DNA from: a bacterium
Lineage (GTDB): Bacteria; JAMOTN01
NCBI GenBank assembly: GCA_027062325.1
Contig: JAMOTN010000014.1
Location: forward strand, 1-52,479
Direction of reading: 5' to 3'
DNA length: 52,479 nucleotides
The position numbers and the translations under genes were made by a program. This document shows, piece by piece, positions 15,058 through 24,242 of the stretch (position 1 is the stretch's first letter; every line of letters starts with the position of its first letter). The notes beneath the pieces were generated by a model. That model was not told where the DNA came from, searched no databases, and saw only the letters and a program-made list of their open reading frames with translations.

Positions 15058-16965
15058 ATGCCCGAATTACTAGAAGTAAAAAAGGGCACTCACCTTTTTA
15101 AGCTTTGGGAAGAAAACTTCAAAGATAAGGAGATCGTTGCCTTTAAAACAGAAGACGGTAAATTGTTTGATATTCGTGATACAGTTGAAGAGGACTTGAA
15201 ACTTATTCCTGTAAAACTTTCTTCTCCTGAAGGAATAGAGATAATGAGACACACAACTGCTCATATCCTTGCTCAAGCTGTCAAGAGATTACTAGGAAAT
15301 GACACAAAATTGGGAATAGGTCCTGTTATCGAAAACGGTTTTTACTACGATATAGACTGCACGTTGTCCGAAGAAGAACTTGACAAAGTTGAAGCCGAGA
15401 TGAACAGGATAATTGAGGAAAACATACCAATAGAAAAAAAGTGGCTTTCTCGCGATGAAGCAATAGAGTTGTTTGCTTCTCTTGGAGAAACTTACAAAAT
15501 AGAGCTTATAAAAGAAATTGAAGAGCCAATAGTAACCATTTACACACAGGCGGAATTCACAGATCTGTGTCGTGGTCCCCATCTTCCCTCAACTGGATGG
15601 ATCAAAGCTTTCAAGCTTACGAGCATAGCTGGAGCTTACTGGCGCGGAGTCGAAACAAACCCAATGCTCACAAGAATTTATGGAGTTGCATTCTACGACA
15701 AAAAGCAACTCAAAAAGTACTTGAAGATGCTGGAAGAAGCCAAAAAGCGCGATCATAGAAACTTAAATCGAGCTCTGGACCTCTATTTAACTTCTCCAGA
15801 AGTCGGAGCTGGTTTAATAATTTGGAAACCAAATGGTGCAACTGTCCGCCTCCTAATAGAGGAGATAGAGAGAAAAGCACATCTAAAACGTGGTTACAAA
15901 CCCATAATATCTCCACATCTTATGAAGGAGACTCTTTGGCATACCTCAGGACACATCGAATACTACCGTGAAAACATGTATTTCACTGAAATTGAAGGTG
16001 CAAAGTACGCAGTTAAGCCGATGAACTGCCCGGCACACATACTTGTCTATAAATCTCACATACGCTCCTACAGAAATCTTCCAATCCGCTACTTTGAGCA
16101 CGGAACAGTTTACAGATATGAAAGGAGTGGTACAATTCACGGCTTAACGCGTGTAAGAGGCTTTACTCAAGATGACGCACACATATTTTGCACCGAAGAA
16201 CAGTTAAAAGATGAAATAATAGGTGTATTTGATCTAATAAAGCGCTTTTTAAAACTGTTTGAATTTGATTACTCTGTTGAATTGAGCACTCGTCCAGAAA
16301 AGTACATCGGAACAAAAGAAGTATGGGACAGAGCCGAATCTATTTTAAAAGAAGCATTGGAGGAAGCTGGATTAGAATATGAAGTTGCAGAGGGGGAGGG
16401 TGCTTTTTACGGTCCAAAAATCGACTTCCACCTGCACGATGCTCTTGGAAGAAAATGGCAAGGCCCAACCATTCAGGTTGACTTCAACCTAGCAGAGCGC
16501 TTTGACCTCACATACATAGCTCCTGATGGATCAAAGAAGCGTCCTGTCATGGTACACAGAACCGTTTTGGGAAGTATGGAGCGCTTCATAGGTGTTCTGA
16601 CGGAGCACTGGGCTGGCTGGTTTCCCGTATGGCTTGCTCCTATTCAAGCAGTAATCATACCTATCACTGAAAACGAAGTGGAATATGCTCAAAAAATTGA
16701 GTCGGAACTTCTTTCACACGATATGCGTGTGTTTGTAGATGACTCAGAAAACACGATGAATTACAAAATTAAAGCTGCAACAAAAGCCAAGATTCCCGTG
16801 TCAATAATAATAGGAGCCAAAGAACGAGAAGCTGGCAAGATATCTATCCGCTGGCATGACGGCAAGAGAGAGAATATGATAGAGGTTGAAGAATTCATTA
16901 AAGCAAACCACAAAACTGTAGATGAAATAGTAACGATGATTCTCTCCGATGAGTGGATCAAGTGA
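15058..16965 (+). CDS. thrS: Threonyl-tRNA synthetase
   Basis: Charges tRNA-Thr with threonine. The 635-residue protein has an N-terminal TGS domain, the editing domain with HTTAH (His65, His69) and CRGPH (Cys171, His175), the class II core with MNCPAH (zinc ligand Cys324), RYFEHGTVYRYE (motif 2) and GSMERFIGVLTEH (motif 3), and a C-terminal anticodon-binding domain. Length and order are complete. AAAAGGAGG sits upstream of the ATG, and the 57-base leader is too short for a T-box. It overlaps the next gene by 17 bases. Confidence 0.97.
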   Translation: MPELLEVKKGTHLFKLWEENFKDKEIVAFKTEDGKLFDIRDTVEEDLKLIPVKLSSPEGIEIMRHTTAHILAQAVKRLLGNDTKLGIGPVIENGFYYDIDCTLSEEELDKVEAEMNRIIEENIPIEKKWLSRDEAIELFASLGETYKIELIKEIEEPIVTIYTQAEFTDLCRGPHLPSTGWIKAFKLTSIAGAYWRGVETNPMLTRIYGVAFYDKKQLKKYLKMLEEAKKRDHRNLNRALDLYLTSPEVGAGLIIWKPNGATVRLLIEEIERKAHLKRGYKPIISPHLMKETLWHTSGHIEYYRENMYFTEIEGAKYAVKPMNCPAHILVYKSHIRSYRNLPIRYFEHGTVYRYERSGTIHGLTRVRGFTQDDAHIFCTEEQLKDEIIGVFDLIKRFLKLFEFDYSVELSTRPEKYIGTKEVWDRAESILKEALEEAGLEYEVAEGEGAFYGPKIDFHLHDALGRKWQGPTIQVDFNLAERFDLTYIAPDGSKKRPVMVHRTVLGSMERFIGVLTEHWAGWFPVWLAPIQAVIIPITENEVEYAQKIESELLSHDMRVFVDDSENTMNYKIKAATKAKIPVSIIIGAKEREAGKISIRWHDGKRENMIEVEEFIKANHKTVDEIVTMILSDEWIK

Positions 16966-18208
16966 GCGGAAAGTAAATGAAACTGTGAAAAACTTAAATC
17001 AAAAGGCTAGTAATCATAATAAAAGTAACTATAATAAGAGCAGAGATACAATACAATCAGAGCAGAAAAAACAGGAAGTGCTAGTAGGAGATTTGAGCAC
17101 AAAGTTCAGGCTACATCAGCAATGTCATCATTTACAAAAACTTTTGACAGTAGAAAGGCTCCTTCCTGCTCCACTTGCTGAGTACTCATCTTTTCCATTA
17201 AGAGAGGCACTGCGTTTATTTGGTTCAGTTGTCACATGGATTCCACTTGTACATATTCGAAGTCTTCCCTATTGGATAAAAGATTGGCAGAACCTGTTAA
17301 GAATTTATCCAGAGAAAAATTGTATTCTTCAAATTCACGGTCGTGCTGAGGATTTCAGGGAATTCCATAAGCACTTATCATACATTGAAGATCTTGTTAA
17401 AAGTTTCCCAAATACTGTAATTGCTCTAGATATAAACGCTGGATGTCCCATGCCAAAGATTGCTGGTAAAGGATCAGGGGCTGGTCTATTAAGGAATCTT
17501 AATGAGCTTGAAGAGGTCGTCAAAATAGTCATGGACAACACCTCGCTTCCCGTTACTGTAAAGTGTCGCATAGGATTTGAAAATTGGCAGTTTGATAAAA
17601 TCGCTGAAATTTTAATCAAAACAAGACCCGCAATGGTATGTGTACATACACGTCTTGCAGTCGAAAAGTACTCGGGCAGTGCATCAAGAAGGTGGCACCT
17701 TGTAAAGACATACTTCAAAGCAATGAAAAAAGAGGGGATTGTTACCTGCATTAATGGCGATATAACCGATACTGCAACTTTCCTAAGGGCTCTTGCCGAA
17801 GCTGGATCAGACTTAGCTGCTGTAGGACGAGCTCAAATTTCAACACCTGCTGCCATTGCCCAAATTTCAGGGCGCCTTCCAAATAAGCTACCAATATGGT
17901 TTGAAGCTGCGTCTTTGGTGCTATTTTTAATACTCACGGTAAACTATTTTGTACGCACCGAAAGTAGTCGCAATGAGAAAGTCACTAACACACAGCGAGC
18001 ACTTTCATTCTTCAAACGTTTTGTGTGGAGCGCCTTCAAAGGAGCACGCGGAGTTAAGGGATTTAGAAGGGAACTTGCAAAGCTTGATTGGTCTAAAATT
18101 TCCTATCTCATCGAATTAATCTTTTCCTTTGTAAAAACTAATTACGGACAAGAAGAGTATAATAGGATGATAGAATACTTAAGTAAAGTTACCCGTGAAT
18201 TTACATAA
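16949..18208 (+). CDS. tRNA-dihydrouridine synthase-like flavoenzyme
   Basis: Dus enzymes reduce uridines in tRNA using FMN. The TIM-barrel part starts at LLPAPLAEYSSFPLREAL (about residue 70) and shows DINAGCPMPKI with the catalytic Cys, GSGAGLL, VKCRIG, VHTRL, CINGDI and VGRAQIS, so it is catalytically complete. The 70 residues before it are Asn/Lys/Gln-rich and unlike the family. No good ribosome site precedes ATG 16949, which overlaps thrS by 17 bases, so the true start may lie later (in-frame GTG and TTG codons occur around 16985 and 17091). The C-terminal helical domain is present but very hydrophobic in one stretch. Subfamily not assigned. Confidence 0.82.
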   Translation: MSGSSERKVNETVKNLNQKASNHNKSNYNKSRDTIQSEQKKQEVLVGDLSTKFRLHQQCHHLQKLLTVERLLPAPLAEYSSFPLREALRLFGSVVTWIPLVHIRSLPYWIKDWQNLLRIYPEKNCILQIHGRAEDFREFHKHLSYIEDLVKSFPNTVIALDINAGCPMPKIAGKGSGAGLLRNLNELEEVVKIVMDNTSLPVTVKCRIGFENWQFDKIAEILIKTRPAMVCVHTRLAVEKYSGSASRRWHLVKTYFKAMKKEGIVTCINGDITDTATFLRALAEAGSDLAAVGRAQISTPAAIAQISGRLPNKLPIWFEAASLVLFLILTVNYFVRTESSRNEKVTNTQRALSFFKRFVWSAFKGARGVKGFRRELAKLDWSKISYLIELIFSFVKTNYGQEEYNRMIEYLSKVTREFT

Positions 18209-18248
18209 AAGCAGCAGTCACGTTGCACATTCGAAAGGAGGTTTAAAC

Positions 18249-19568
18249 TTGAGGATAAAAACTTTTTTGCGTTCGAACTTTTTCGAAAACCTTAAGTTGA
18301 TGTGGACAGTTGGAATCCAAACGAGTATAACATACGTTGGTTTCTCAATCGCGCGCACATTTCAAACCGCTCTTTATGGCACAAAAAGTACAACCGACAT
18401 GGCTGCTTTTGGAATTGCACTTATGCTGCTTGATTTACCCTGGACAGTAGTAGGAGGCTATTCGTGGATATATCTTTCACTAATTGCTCGCAGTAAAAAT
18501 GAAGAGGAGAGGAGACTATTCACTCACGCAAGCTGGGTTTTTTTTGCATTTTTTTATGTTATCACACTGATCATCTACCAAAAGTTTGCCATGCCCATCG
18601 CTATGTTTTTCACCGCCTATCATGAGGACGTGGCAATCAGAGTTGCAGAATATATGAAGCTCACAAGCTGGTTCTTTTTTATCCCATTTTTTGCATACCC
18701 TGTTGCCATGATTTTAAGAAATGACAACAGAGCATACATTCCCATGTTTACATCACTTGCTGACAATGTAGTTGACCTAGTAGTAACCTGGCTCCTTCTC
18801 AAAAAATTTGAGGGAATAGTTCCTTCTGCATACTCTATTATCACCACATTTTTAGTGGTGCACGGTCCAGTTTACTTTACGTGGGCCTTGAAATACAATT
18901 TATTCAAGAAGTTTCGCTTAAGCTTATCCCATCTAAAAACCTTTCTCAAGCTTGGAACTCCACACGCTCTTGAAGCTACAGCGGGTTTAATTGCCTTCAT
19001 GATATTTTCAAAGTTCATAGGTTCAATTTCAGAAAAAGCACTTGCCGCAAATGCCATCGCCTCACAAATAACGGGATTTGCTTACAGTTTAGGAGGAGGA
19101 ATATGCCTCGGTGCAATAGCTGCAACGGGGAAGACTATAGGCTCTGGAAATGCAGTTCGCGGTAGAATTTTTGCTAATCTAGCCGTTGCTTCATCAATCG
19201 CTTTTGGAATAATTCTGGGATTGCCTTTCATGCTGTTTCCACAAAAGATAGCCACTCTTTTTAGTAAAGATATGGAAGTTGTGAGACTAGCCGTGCCTGT
19301 TTTAAAAATGTTTGGAATAATTTTCGCAATTGATATTTCCTCTTATCTTCTATCGAGCATAATACAAGCCGGAGGAGACACTCTATTTTCAATGCTGGTC
19401 ACAATGTCGCTGAATTACGGTGTCTGGCTACCTCTTGCCTACTTTTCAGCTCTTCATAAAAGCTTTGCAGGGTGCTGGTTAGCCCTATTTATAGCCATGA
19501 CAGCTGCATACATGATATTCAGAATAAGAATAGACTCTATGAAGTGGGTGAAAAAATTGAACGACTAA
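18249..19568 (+). CDS. MATE-family multidrug efflux transporter
   Basis: A 439-residue membrane protein with about twelve hydrophobic segments and the MATE layout: two homologous halves, with SITYVGFSIARTFQTALYG opening the first and LGTPHALEATAGLIAF the second. MATE pumps expel drugs or metabolites in exchange for Na+ or H+. The start is TTG 18249, fixed by AAAGGAGGT 6 bases upstream; an ATG 54 bases earlier lies inside the preceding gene and has no such site. Its stop directly abuts the stop of the convergent membrane gene that follows. Substrate unknown. Confidence 0.85.
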   Translation: MRIKTFLRSNFFENLKLMWTVGIQTSITYVGFSIARTFQTALYGTKSTTDMAAFGIALMLLDLPWTVVGGYSWIYLSLIARSKNEEERRLFTHASWVFFAFFYVITLIIYQKFAMPIAMFFTAYHEDVAIRVAEYMKLTSWFFFIPFFAYPVAMILRNDNRAYIPMFTSLADNVVDLVVTWLLLKKFEGIVPSAYSIITTFLVVHGPVYFTWALKYNLFKKFRLSLSHLKTFLKLGTPHALEATAGLIAFMIFSKFIGSISEKALAANAIASQITGFAYSLGGGICLGAIAATGKTIGSGNAVRGRIFANLAVASSIAFGIILGLPFMLFPQKIATLFSKDMEVVRLAVPVLKMFGIIFAIDISSYLLSSIIQAGGDTLFSMLVTMSLNYGVWLPLAYFSALHKSFAGCWLALFIAMTAAYMIFRIRIDSMKWVKKLND

Positions 19569-20072
19569 CTACTTTTCCTGATCTACCTTTCCACCCTTCT
19601 TAACTTGATAATAGTAAACCAACACACCAACAACCATCGCTGTTGATATTCCATAAAACATTATTGACTTACCATCACTCCATGTTACCAAGTGCTCTGT
19701 AAACGTTATTGCAAGCATCAATATTACCAAACTAGTAAGATTTGCCTTCAAATCATCTATGGACTTGATTTGCAACCACTCTGGAACACTCATCTTACCA
19801 ATAAACAATTCGTAAAGTGTAATTGAAAACAGATAAAACACAACGGCTTGAAGAATTATATCCAAAACCGAAAGGAAACTTGCCGATATTATTGATACAG
19901 AAACCGGCTGACTACCCGAAAATGTCATTTTGCCAATGCTGTAAACCACTTGAAACAGCCGGCACGTTCCTATCAAAACCAAGGCTAAGAAGCCTATAAA
20001 CAGGGTAAAGCACGCTATGAAAACGACGTATCTTCCCTTCTCAAGCACTCTTTTAAGATTTCTAAAGCGCAC
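19569..20072 (-). CDS. YqhA/UPF0114 family membrane protein
   Basis: A 167-residue protein with four predicted membrane helices. The segment LYELFIGKMSVPEWLQIKS followed by IDDLKANLTSLVILMLAITF is the conserved core of the UPF0114 (YqhA) family, whose function is unknown. It reads convergently with the MATE gene; the two stop codons touch with no base between them. The coding start overlaps no other gene, and the pyrophosphatase gene diverges about 120 bases away, so both promoters share that gap. Confidence 0.85.
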   Translation of the reverse strand: MRFRNLKRVLEKGRYVVFIACFTLFIGFLALVLIGTCRLFQVVYSIGKMTFSGSQPVSVSIISASFLSVLDIILQAVVFYLFSITLYELFIGKMSVPEWLQIKSIDDLKANLTSLVILMLAITFTEHLVTWSDGKSIMFYGISTAMVVGVLVYYYQVKKGGKVDQEK

Positions 20073-20194
20073 GAAAAAGCCCCCTTAAAATTCCCACTTT
20101 TTTTAATTTTAACTTAAAAGAACTTCATAATCCAAAACTTTTTCGTGTAAACTATTGAAGTGTGGAGTAAAACTTATTTAAGGAGGTGCAGGTT

Positions 20195-22330
20195 ATGCAG
20201 TTAGTCTGGTCCGTGTTAGCTGTGGGGTTGATCAGCATTATTTACGTAATTTTTGTGACTAAGTGGGTTAAATCAATTCCCGAAGGAAATGACAGAATGA
20301 AAGAAATCGCCCAGATGATAAGGCGTGGGGCTATGTCCTTTTTGCGCCGCGAGTATTTGACGCTTGTCTGGTTCATAGTAATCGTATTCTTAATTCTAGG
20401 ATTCGCTCTGAGCTGGAAAACAGCAGTCGCTTTTATCTGTGGTGCTGCTTCTTCAATGCTTGCAGGATTTATCGGAATGCTTGGTGCAACTCTTTCAAAC
20501 GTCAGAACCGCTCACAAAGCTCAAGAAGGGGAGCCTGCTGCTCTCCAAACTGCTTTCTTTGGAGGCAGTATAATGGGATTTGCTGTTGCATCCCTTGGTA
20601 TCGTTGGATTAAGCATAGGTATATTGTTGCTTAAATCCCACGCAGCAAGCGTTATGACTGAGATTCTATCTGGATTTGCAATGGGAGCTTCCTCTATCGC
20701 TCTTTTTGCTCGTGTCGGTGGTGGAATTTACACTAAAGCTGCTGACGTTGGAGCAGATCTTGTTGGTAAGGTAGAAGCTGGAATTCCAGAAGATGATCCA
20801 AGAAATCCAGCTGTCATCGCAGACAACGTCGGTGACAATGTTGGAGACGTAGCAGGAATGGGAGCCGACTTGTTTGAGTCGTTTGTAAGTTCAATTGTTG
20901 CAACCATGGCAATTGCTGCCGTGGGAAAACTTGGAGCAGATAAGGGACTATTTCACTCTTACTTATACCTTCCAATATTTTTAGCAGGCATTGGAACCTT
21001 CAGCTCACTTATTGGAGCTTTCTTGATGTTAATTTTCAAAAATAAAGAGCCACAACTTGCTTTGCGCATCACAACCGGCGTTACAGGATTTCTGTTTATC
21101 GTTCTTTCATTCTTTGCAGTTAAATTTTTAAAGCTTCCAATGGCAATATTCTGGACAGTGCTCTCCGGTATATTGGCAGGACTTTTAATCGGATGGATCA
21201 CGGAATACTACACATCAGGTAAACCAATAGTTGAAATAGCAGAAGCTGCACAAACTGGAGCTGCCACTAATCTAATTGCTGGATTATCTGTGGGTATGAG
21301 AAGCACATTTTTGCCAATATTTGTAATAGCCGTTGCAATGCTATTAGCTCACAAACTTGCAGGACTTTACGGAGTTGCCTTGACTGCAGTTGGAATGCTT
21401 GGAACAATTGGAATAACTATGTCAGTAGATGCATATGGCCCAATTGCAGATAACGCCGGCGGTATCGCTGAAATGTCCGAACTTGGAGAAAATATCAGAA
21501 AGATTACTGACAAACTTGACGCTCTTGGAAACACTACTGCTGCAATTGGTAAAGGCTTTGCTATTGGTTCTGCAGCTATGACAGCTCTAGCCCTATTTAG
21601 TGCATACTCTGAAAAAATTACCCCCATCTTCAAAAAAGTTATTGGGGGAGATTTCACCGTCATATTAACCGATCCTACAACAGTCATCGGTTTATTCCTT
21701 GGAGGAACATTGCCATTCCTGTTTGCAGCTCTCACCATGGATGCCGTTGGCAAAGCAGCAGAGAAGATAATTGAAGAAGTGAGAAGGCAGTGGAGAGAAA
21801 TTCCCGGCTTGAAAGAGGGGACAGCAAAACCTGAACCTGAGAAGTGCGTTGATATAAGCACAAAGGCAGCTCTAAAAGAAATGATTATTCCTGGCCTGAT
21901 AGCAGTTATAACTCCACCACTTGTTGGATTCACTCTCGGGCCAAAAGCAGTAGCTGGGCTACTTGCAGGCGCTCTTATAGCAGGAGTTCTTCTGGCCATC
22001 ATGATGGCGAATGCTGGCGGGGCTTGGGATAATGCTAAGAAGTTCATAGAGGCCGGAAACTTTGGAGGTAAGGGCAGTGATACTCACAAGGCAGCAGTTG
22101 TTGGAGATACTGTTGGAGACCCATTCAAAGACACATCAGGGCCATCCATGAATATCCTCATAAAGCTCATGTCCATTGTTTCCCTCGTATTTGCACCAAT
22201 CATACCAAAGATCTATAAGTCTATGGCTAATATTCCAGCCAAAGAACTAATTCCATTTGTGGCAATATTGATTCTTCTGGCATTTGTATCCACAAAGCGC
22301 TCACACGCACCTCAGAAAGAAGACAAGTAA
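20195..22330 (+). CDS. hppA: Membrane pyrophosphatase, K+-dependent, probably Na+-pumping
   Basis: Couples pyrophosphate hydrolysis to ion transport. The 711-residue protein has about 16 membrane segments, [11 protein letters not shown] and the metal/PPi loop [19 protein letters not shown], and a C-terminal [12 protein letters not shown] and [14 protein letters not shown]. Position 449-450 in GNTTAA is Ala, as in K+-dependent enzymes, where K+-independent ones have Lys. The helix motif ADLFESF puts a Glu (228) where Na+-pumping members have it. From established work on this family I infer a K+-dependent, Na+-transporting (or dual) enzyme. ATG 20195 follows AAGGAGGTG. Confidence 0.95.
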   Translation: MQLVWSVLAVGLISIIYVIFVTKWVKSIPEGNDRMKEIAQMIRRGAMSFLRREYLTLVWFIVIVFLILGFALSWKTAVAFICGAASSMLAGFIGMLGATLSNVRTAHKAQEGEPAALQTAFFGGSIMGFAVASLGIVGLSIGILLLKSHAASVMTEILSGFAMGASSIALFARVGGGIYTKAADVGADLVGKVEAGIPEDDPRNPAVIADNVGDNVGDVAGMGADLFESFVSSIVATMAIAAVGKLGADKGLFHSYLYLPIFLAGIGTFSSLIGAFLMLIFKNKEPQLALRITTGVTGFLFIVLSFFAVKFLKLPMAIFWTVLSGILAGLLIGWITEYYTSGKPIVEIAEAAQTGAATNLIAGLSVGMRSTFLPIFVIAVAMLLAHKLAGLYGVALTAVGMLGTIGITMSVDAYGPIADNAGGIAEMSELGENIRKITDKLDALGNTTAAIGKGFAIGSAAMTALALFSAYSEKITPIFKKVIGGDFTVILTDPTTVIGLFLGGTLPFLFAALTMDAVGKAAEKIIEEVRRQWREIPGLKEGTAKPEPEKCVDISTKAALKEMIIPGLIAVITPPLVGFTLGPKAVAGLLAGALIAGVLLAIMMANAGGAWDNAKKFIEAGNFGGKGSDTHKAAVVGDTVGDPFKDTSGPSMNILIKLMSIVSLVFAPIIPKIYKSMANIPAKELIPFVAILILLAFVSTKRSHAPQKEDK

Positions 22331-22370
22331 ACCAAACTCAACTTAGTTTCGCGAGAATGTAACTGTCGTG

Positions 22371-22376
22371 TATAAT
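22371..22376 (+). promoter_or_regulatory. Possible -10 box before the pseudopilin cluster
   Basis: A perfect TATAAT lies about 70 bases before the pseudopilin start. No convincing -35 box precedes it at 16-18 bases. A transcript begun here would start inside the hairpin at 22380-22410. Confidence 0.35.
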
Positions 22377-22379
22377 ATG

Positions 22380-22416
22380 AGGGCAGGGGTAGTTAGTTAT
22401 TCCCTGCCCTTAATTA
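22380..22416 (+). terminator. Hairpin after the pyrophosphatase gene
   Basis: AGGGCAGGG (22380-22388) pairs perfectly with CCCTGCCCT (22402-22410), 13-base loop, followed by TTAATTAATTT. The T run is interrupted, so it may be a partial terminator for hppA or an attenuator for the genes beyond. Confidence 0.65.
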
Positions 22417-22444
22417 ATTTCAAACTATCAGGGAGGATAACGTG

Positions 22445-22840
22445 ATGAAAAAAAGGGGCTTAACCCTTACAGAGATAATATTTGCTATCTCATTACTTGG
22501 AATTCTTCTTCTCATAATTGTTCCAAGTTACGGTCGCATAAGACAAAGAGTTGAGCTCAAGGCATGTGTCACAAATATGCGTATGATTTTAGGAGCCGCT
22601 CAACTTTACATACTTGAAAACCCCGAAGAAGAGCACGTAACTGTGGATAAGCTTGTAAAAGCTGGTCTTCTTCCGCAAGTTCCAGTATGCCCCTCACTAA
22701 AATCACCAAAGGGCGGATATTATGAAATAGTTGATGAACCTAATAGGCCCTTAGACGTTATATGTATTCATCTCCACGGCAAGGGACATGGTTCCCTAAG
22801 ACAAATAATCGCAGGATCCGAAAGTGAAGGTAGCAAGTAA
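22445..22840 (+). CDS. Pseudopilin
   Basis: A 131-residue prepilin-like protein: MKKRG, cleavage after Gly5, then LTLTEIIFAISLLGILLLII with Glu at +5; +1 is Leu rather than Phe. The small head domain has two cysteines before the C-terminus (CVTN and VPVCPSL) that could pair. GGAGG lies 8 bases before ATG 22445; a GTG one codon earlier is also possible. It is the first gene of the long plus-strand run and only a few bases precede the methyltransferase gene. It may belong to a type II secretion or type IV pilus apparatus elsewhere. Confidence 0.87.
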   Translation: MKKRGLTLTEIIFAISLLGILLLIIVPSYGRIRQRVELKACVTNMRMILGAAQLYILENPEEEHVTVDKLVKAGLLPQVPVCPSLKSPKGGYYEIVDEPNRPLDVICIHLHGKGHGSLRQIIAGSESEGSK

Positions 22841-22845
22841 GAGCA

Positions 22846-23790
22846 ATGAAATTTGTTGACTTTTTCTGCGGTGCCGGTGGCTTCTCTTTGGGATTTATAA
22901 TGGCAGGTTTCGAACCTGTGATCTCATTTGAGATAAACTTTAACGTTTGTCGCACATACTCGAAAAATATCGGAAATCATGTAGTTTGCATGGATGTTGC
23001 TTCCATATCCAGCTCCCTCTTAACACGTCTAAAGGGAAAAATTGATGTTGTCATTGCCTCCCCTCCCTGTGAAGGATTTACACCGCTAAATCCAAAGCGA
23101 GTAAAAGATCCAGTACAGCGTTTTTTCGATGATCCTTTAGCAAATCTATCTCTTAAAACCTTTGAGATAATAAAAATTTTAGAACCCAAGTATTTTGTTA
23201 TAGAAAACGTACCCGATATGGCTCAAGGAAAAGCTAAACATTTTATACGATCTGTACTATCAGAAAAATACGGAGAAATCTACTTTAATATTCTGGATGC
23301 TCAGCGCTTTAAAGTTCCTTCATACCGCAAAAGGCTTTTTATATCCAACATAATGCTATTTGCCCCCCAACGATTCAAACTGATATCTGTAGGCGAAGTT
23401 TTGAACTTTCCAGAACCAGATCTTACTCACACTATAAAAAATCATCTGTTTATTCCACCTCCTCGCAAAGCAAAACTAAATCGATCATGGGGCAAAGCAT
23501 CCACCTTTTTCAAAGGTAGCGGTAAAGTCTTCAAAGATCTAATTCGCCTTGATCCTAGACGGCCTGCACCCACTGTAAGAGGAAGTGCTCGCTTTATACA
23601 TCCACTACGTGATCGCCTGCTATCCCCACGTGAGCAAGCTACTCTAAATAGCTGGCCAGTTTCATATGAATTTACAGGCTCCGTAACTGAACAATACAAT
23701 ATGATAGGAGAGGCAGTTCCTCCATTGGTAGCATATGATATAGCCAAGCAAATTTTAAAACATTATGATAAAATGCAAGGCTCAAAATAA
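22846..23790 (+). CDS. DNA (cytosine-5) methyltransferase, solitary
   Basis: A 314-residue C5 methyltransferase with motif I FCGAGGFSLGF, motif IV SPPCEGF with catalytic Cys75, motif VI ENVP, motif VIII QRFKVPSYRKR and motif X YNMIGEAVPP. The usual Gln after the catalytic Cys (PCQ) is replaced by Glu here. The target-recognition region is short, so the enzyme is compact. There is no restriction nuclease nearby and it starts 5 bases after a pseudopilin gene, so it may be an orphan epigenetic methylase. Shine-Dalgarno is weak, which suggests coupling to the upstream gene. Target sequence unknown. Confidence 0.9.
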   Translation: MKFVDFFCGAGGFSLGFIMAGFEPVISFEINFNVCRTYSKNIGNHVVCMDVASISSSLLTRLKGKIDVVIASPPCEGFTPLNPKRVKDPVQRFFDDPLANLSLKTFEIIKILEPKYFVIENVPDMAQGKAKHFIRSVLSEKYGEIYFNILDAQRFKVPSYRKRLFISNIMLFAPQRFKLISVGEVLNFPEPDLTHTIKNHLFIPPPRKAKLNRSWGKASTFFKGSGKVFKDLIRLDPRRPAPTVRGSARFIHPLRDRLLSPREQATLNSWPVSYEFTGSVTEQYNMIGEAVPPLVAYDIAKQILKHYDKMQGSK

Positions 23791-23810
23791 CGGATAAAGG
23801 AGTGAGTGAG

Positions 23811-24233
23811 TTGATAAAGACACTGGTACTCGCAAATCTTTCTAATCAAACAAAGCTTTTAGAAGCACTGCAAGTTGCAAAATTTTTTGGTATTGAGAAT
23901 GTAATTCTAATAAAGCCAGCTGGAACTGTTGCACAGTATGGATTAGCCCTAGCATACAAAGAATTCGGTCCCCAACTAAAAATCGCAGTTTTACCAGAAA
24001 TTGAAGACATTTTTTCATTCCTGAATATCAACAAAGAAAATTGTATAGGGCTTGTCTTAGAAGGAACTACTGGAGAAATACCAAAGCTACCAGAACACAT
24101 TGAAACTCTAATACTATCATTTGCGTATCCACAAAATCCAAAACTATTCGAAAACTTAGGCATAAATCACATACAGATAAATGAGAAGCTCCCAGAAGTT
24201 GTAAACTTGGCTCTAATTTTTGCCCGCGAATGA
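23811..24233 (+). CDS. Small alpha/beta protein, possibly SPOUT-fold
   Basis: A 140-residue protein from TTG 23811, selected because AAAGGAG ends 8 bases before it; a GTG at 23802 overlaps that ribosome site. It opens with a strand LVLANL, then a helix and AKFFGIENVILIKPAG, and ends with LILSFAYPQNP and VVNLALIFARE. The order of elements recalls SPOUT RNA methyltransferases (N-terminal strand-helix-FGxxN, C-terminal knot helix), but the diagnostic glycine-rich knot loops are not clear. I treat this as a hypothesis. It sits tightly before ispE, whose ribosome site overlaps its stop. Confidence 0.6.
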   Translation: MIKTLVLANLSNQTKLLEALQVAKFFGIENVILIKPAGTVAQYGLALAYKEFGPQLKIAVLPEIEDIFSFLNINKENCIGLVLEGTTGEIPKLPEHIETLILSFAYPQNPKLFENLGINHIQINEKLPEVVNLALIFARE

Positions 24234-24242
24234 GGTGACATT

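Noticed and set aside
21367-22047. Long minus-strand open frame inside the pyrophosphatase gene
   Set aside because: Shadow of a highly conserved gene; no ribosome site and Ala/Pro-rich composition typical of antisense frames.
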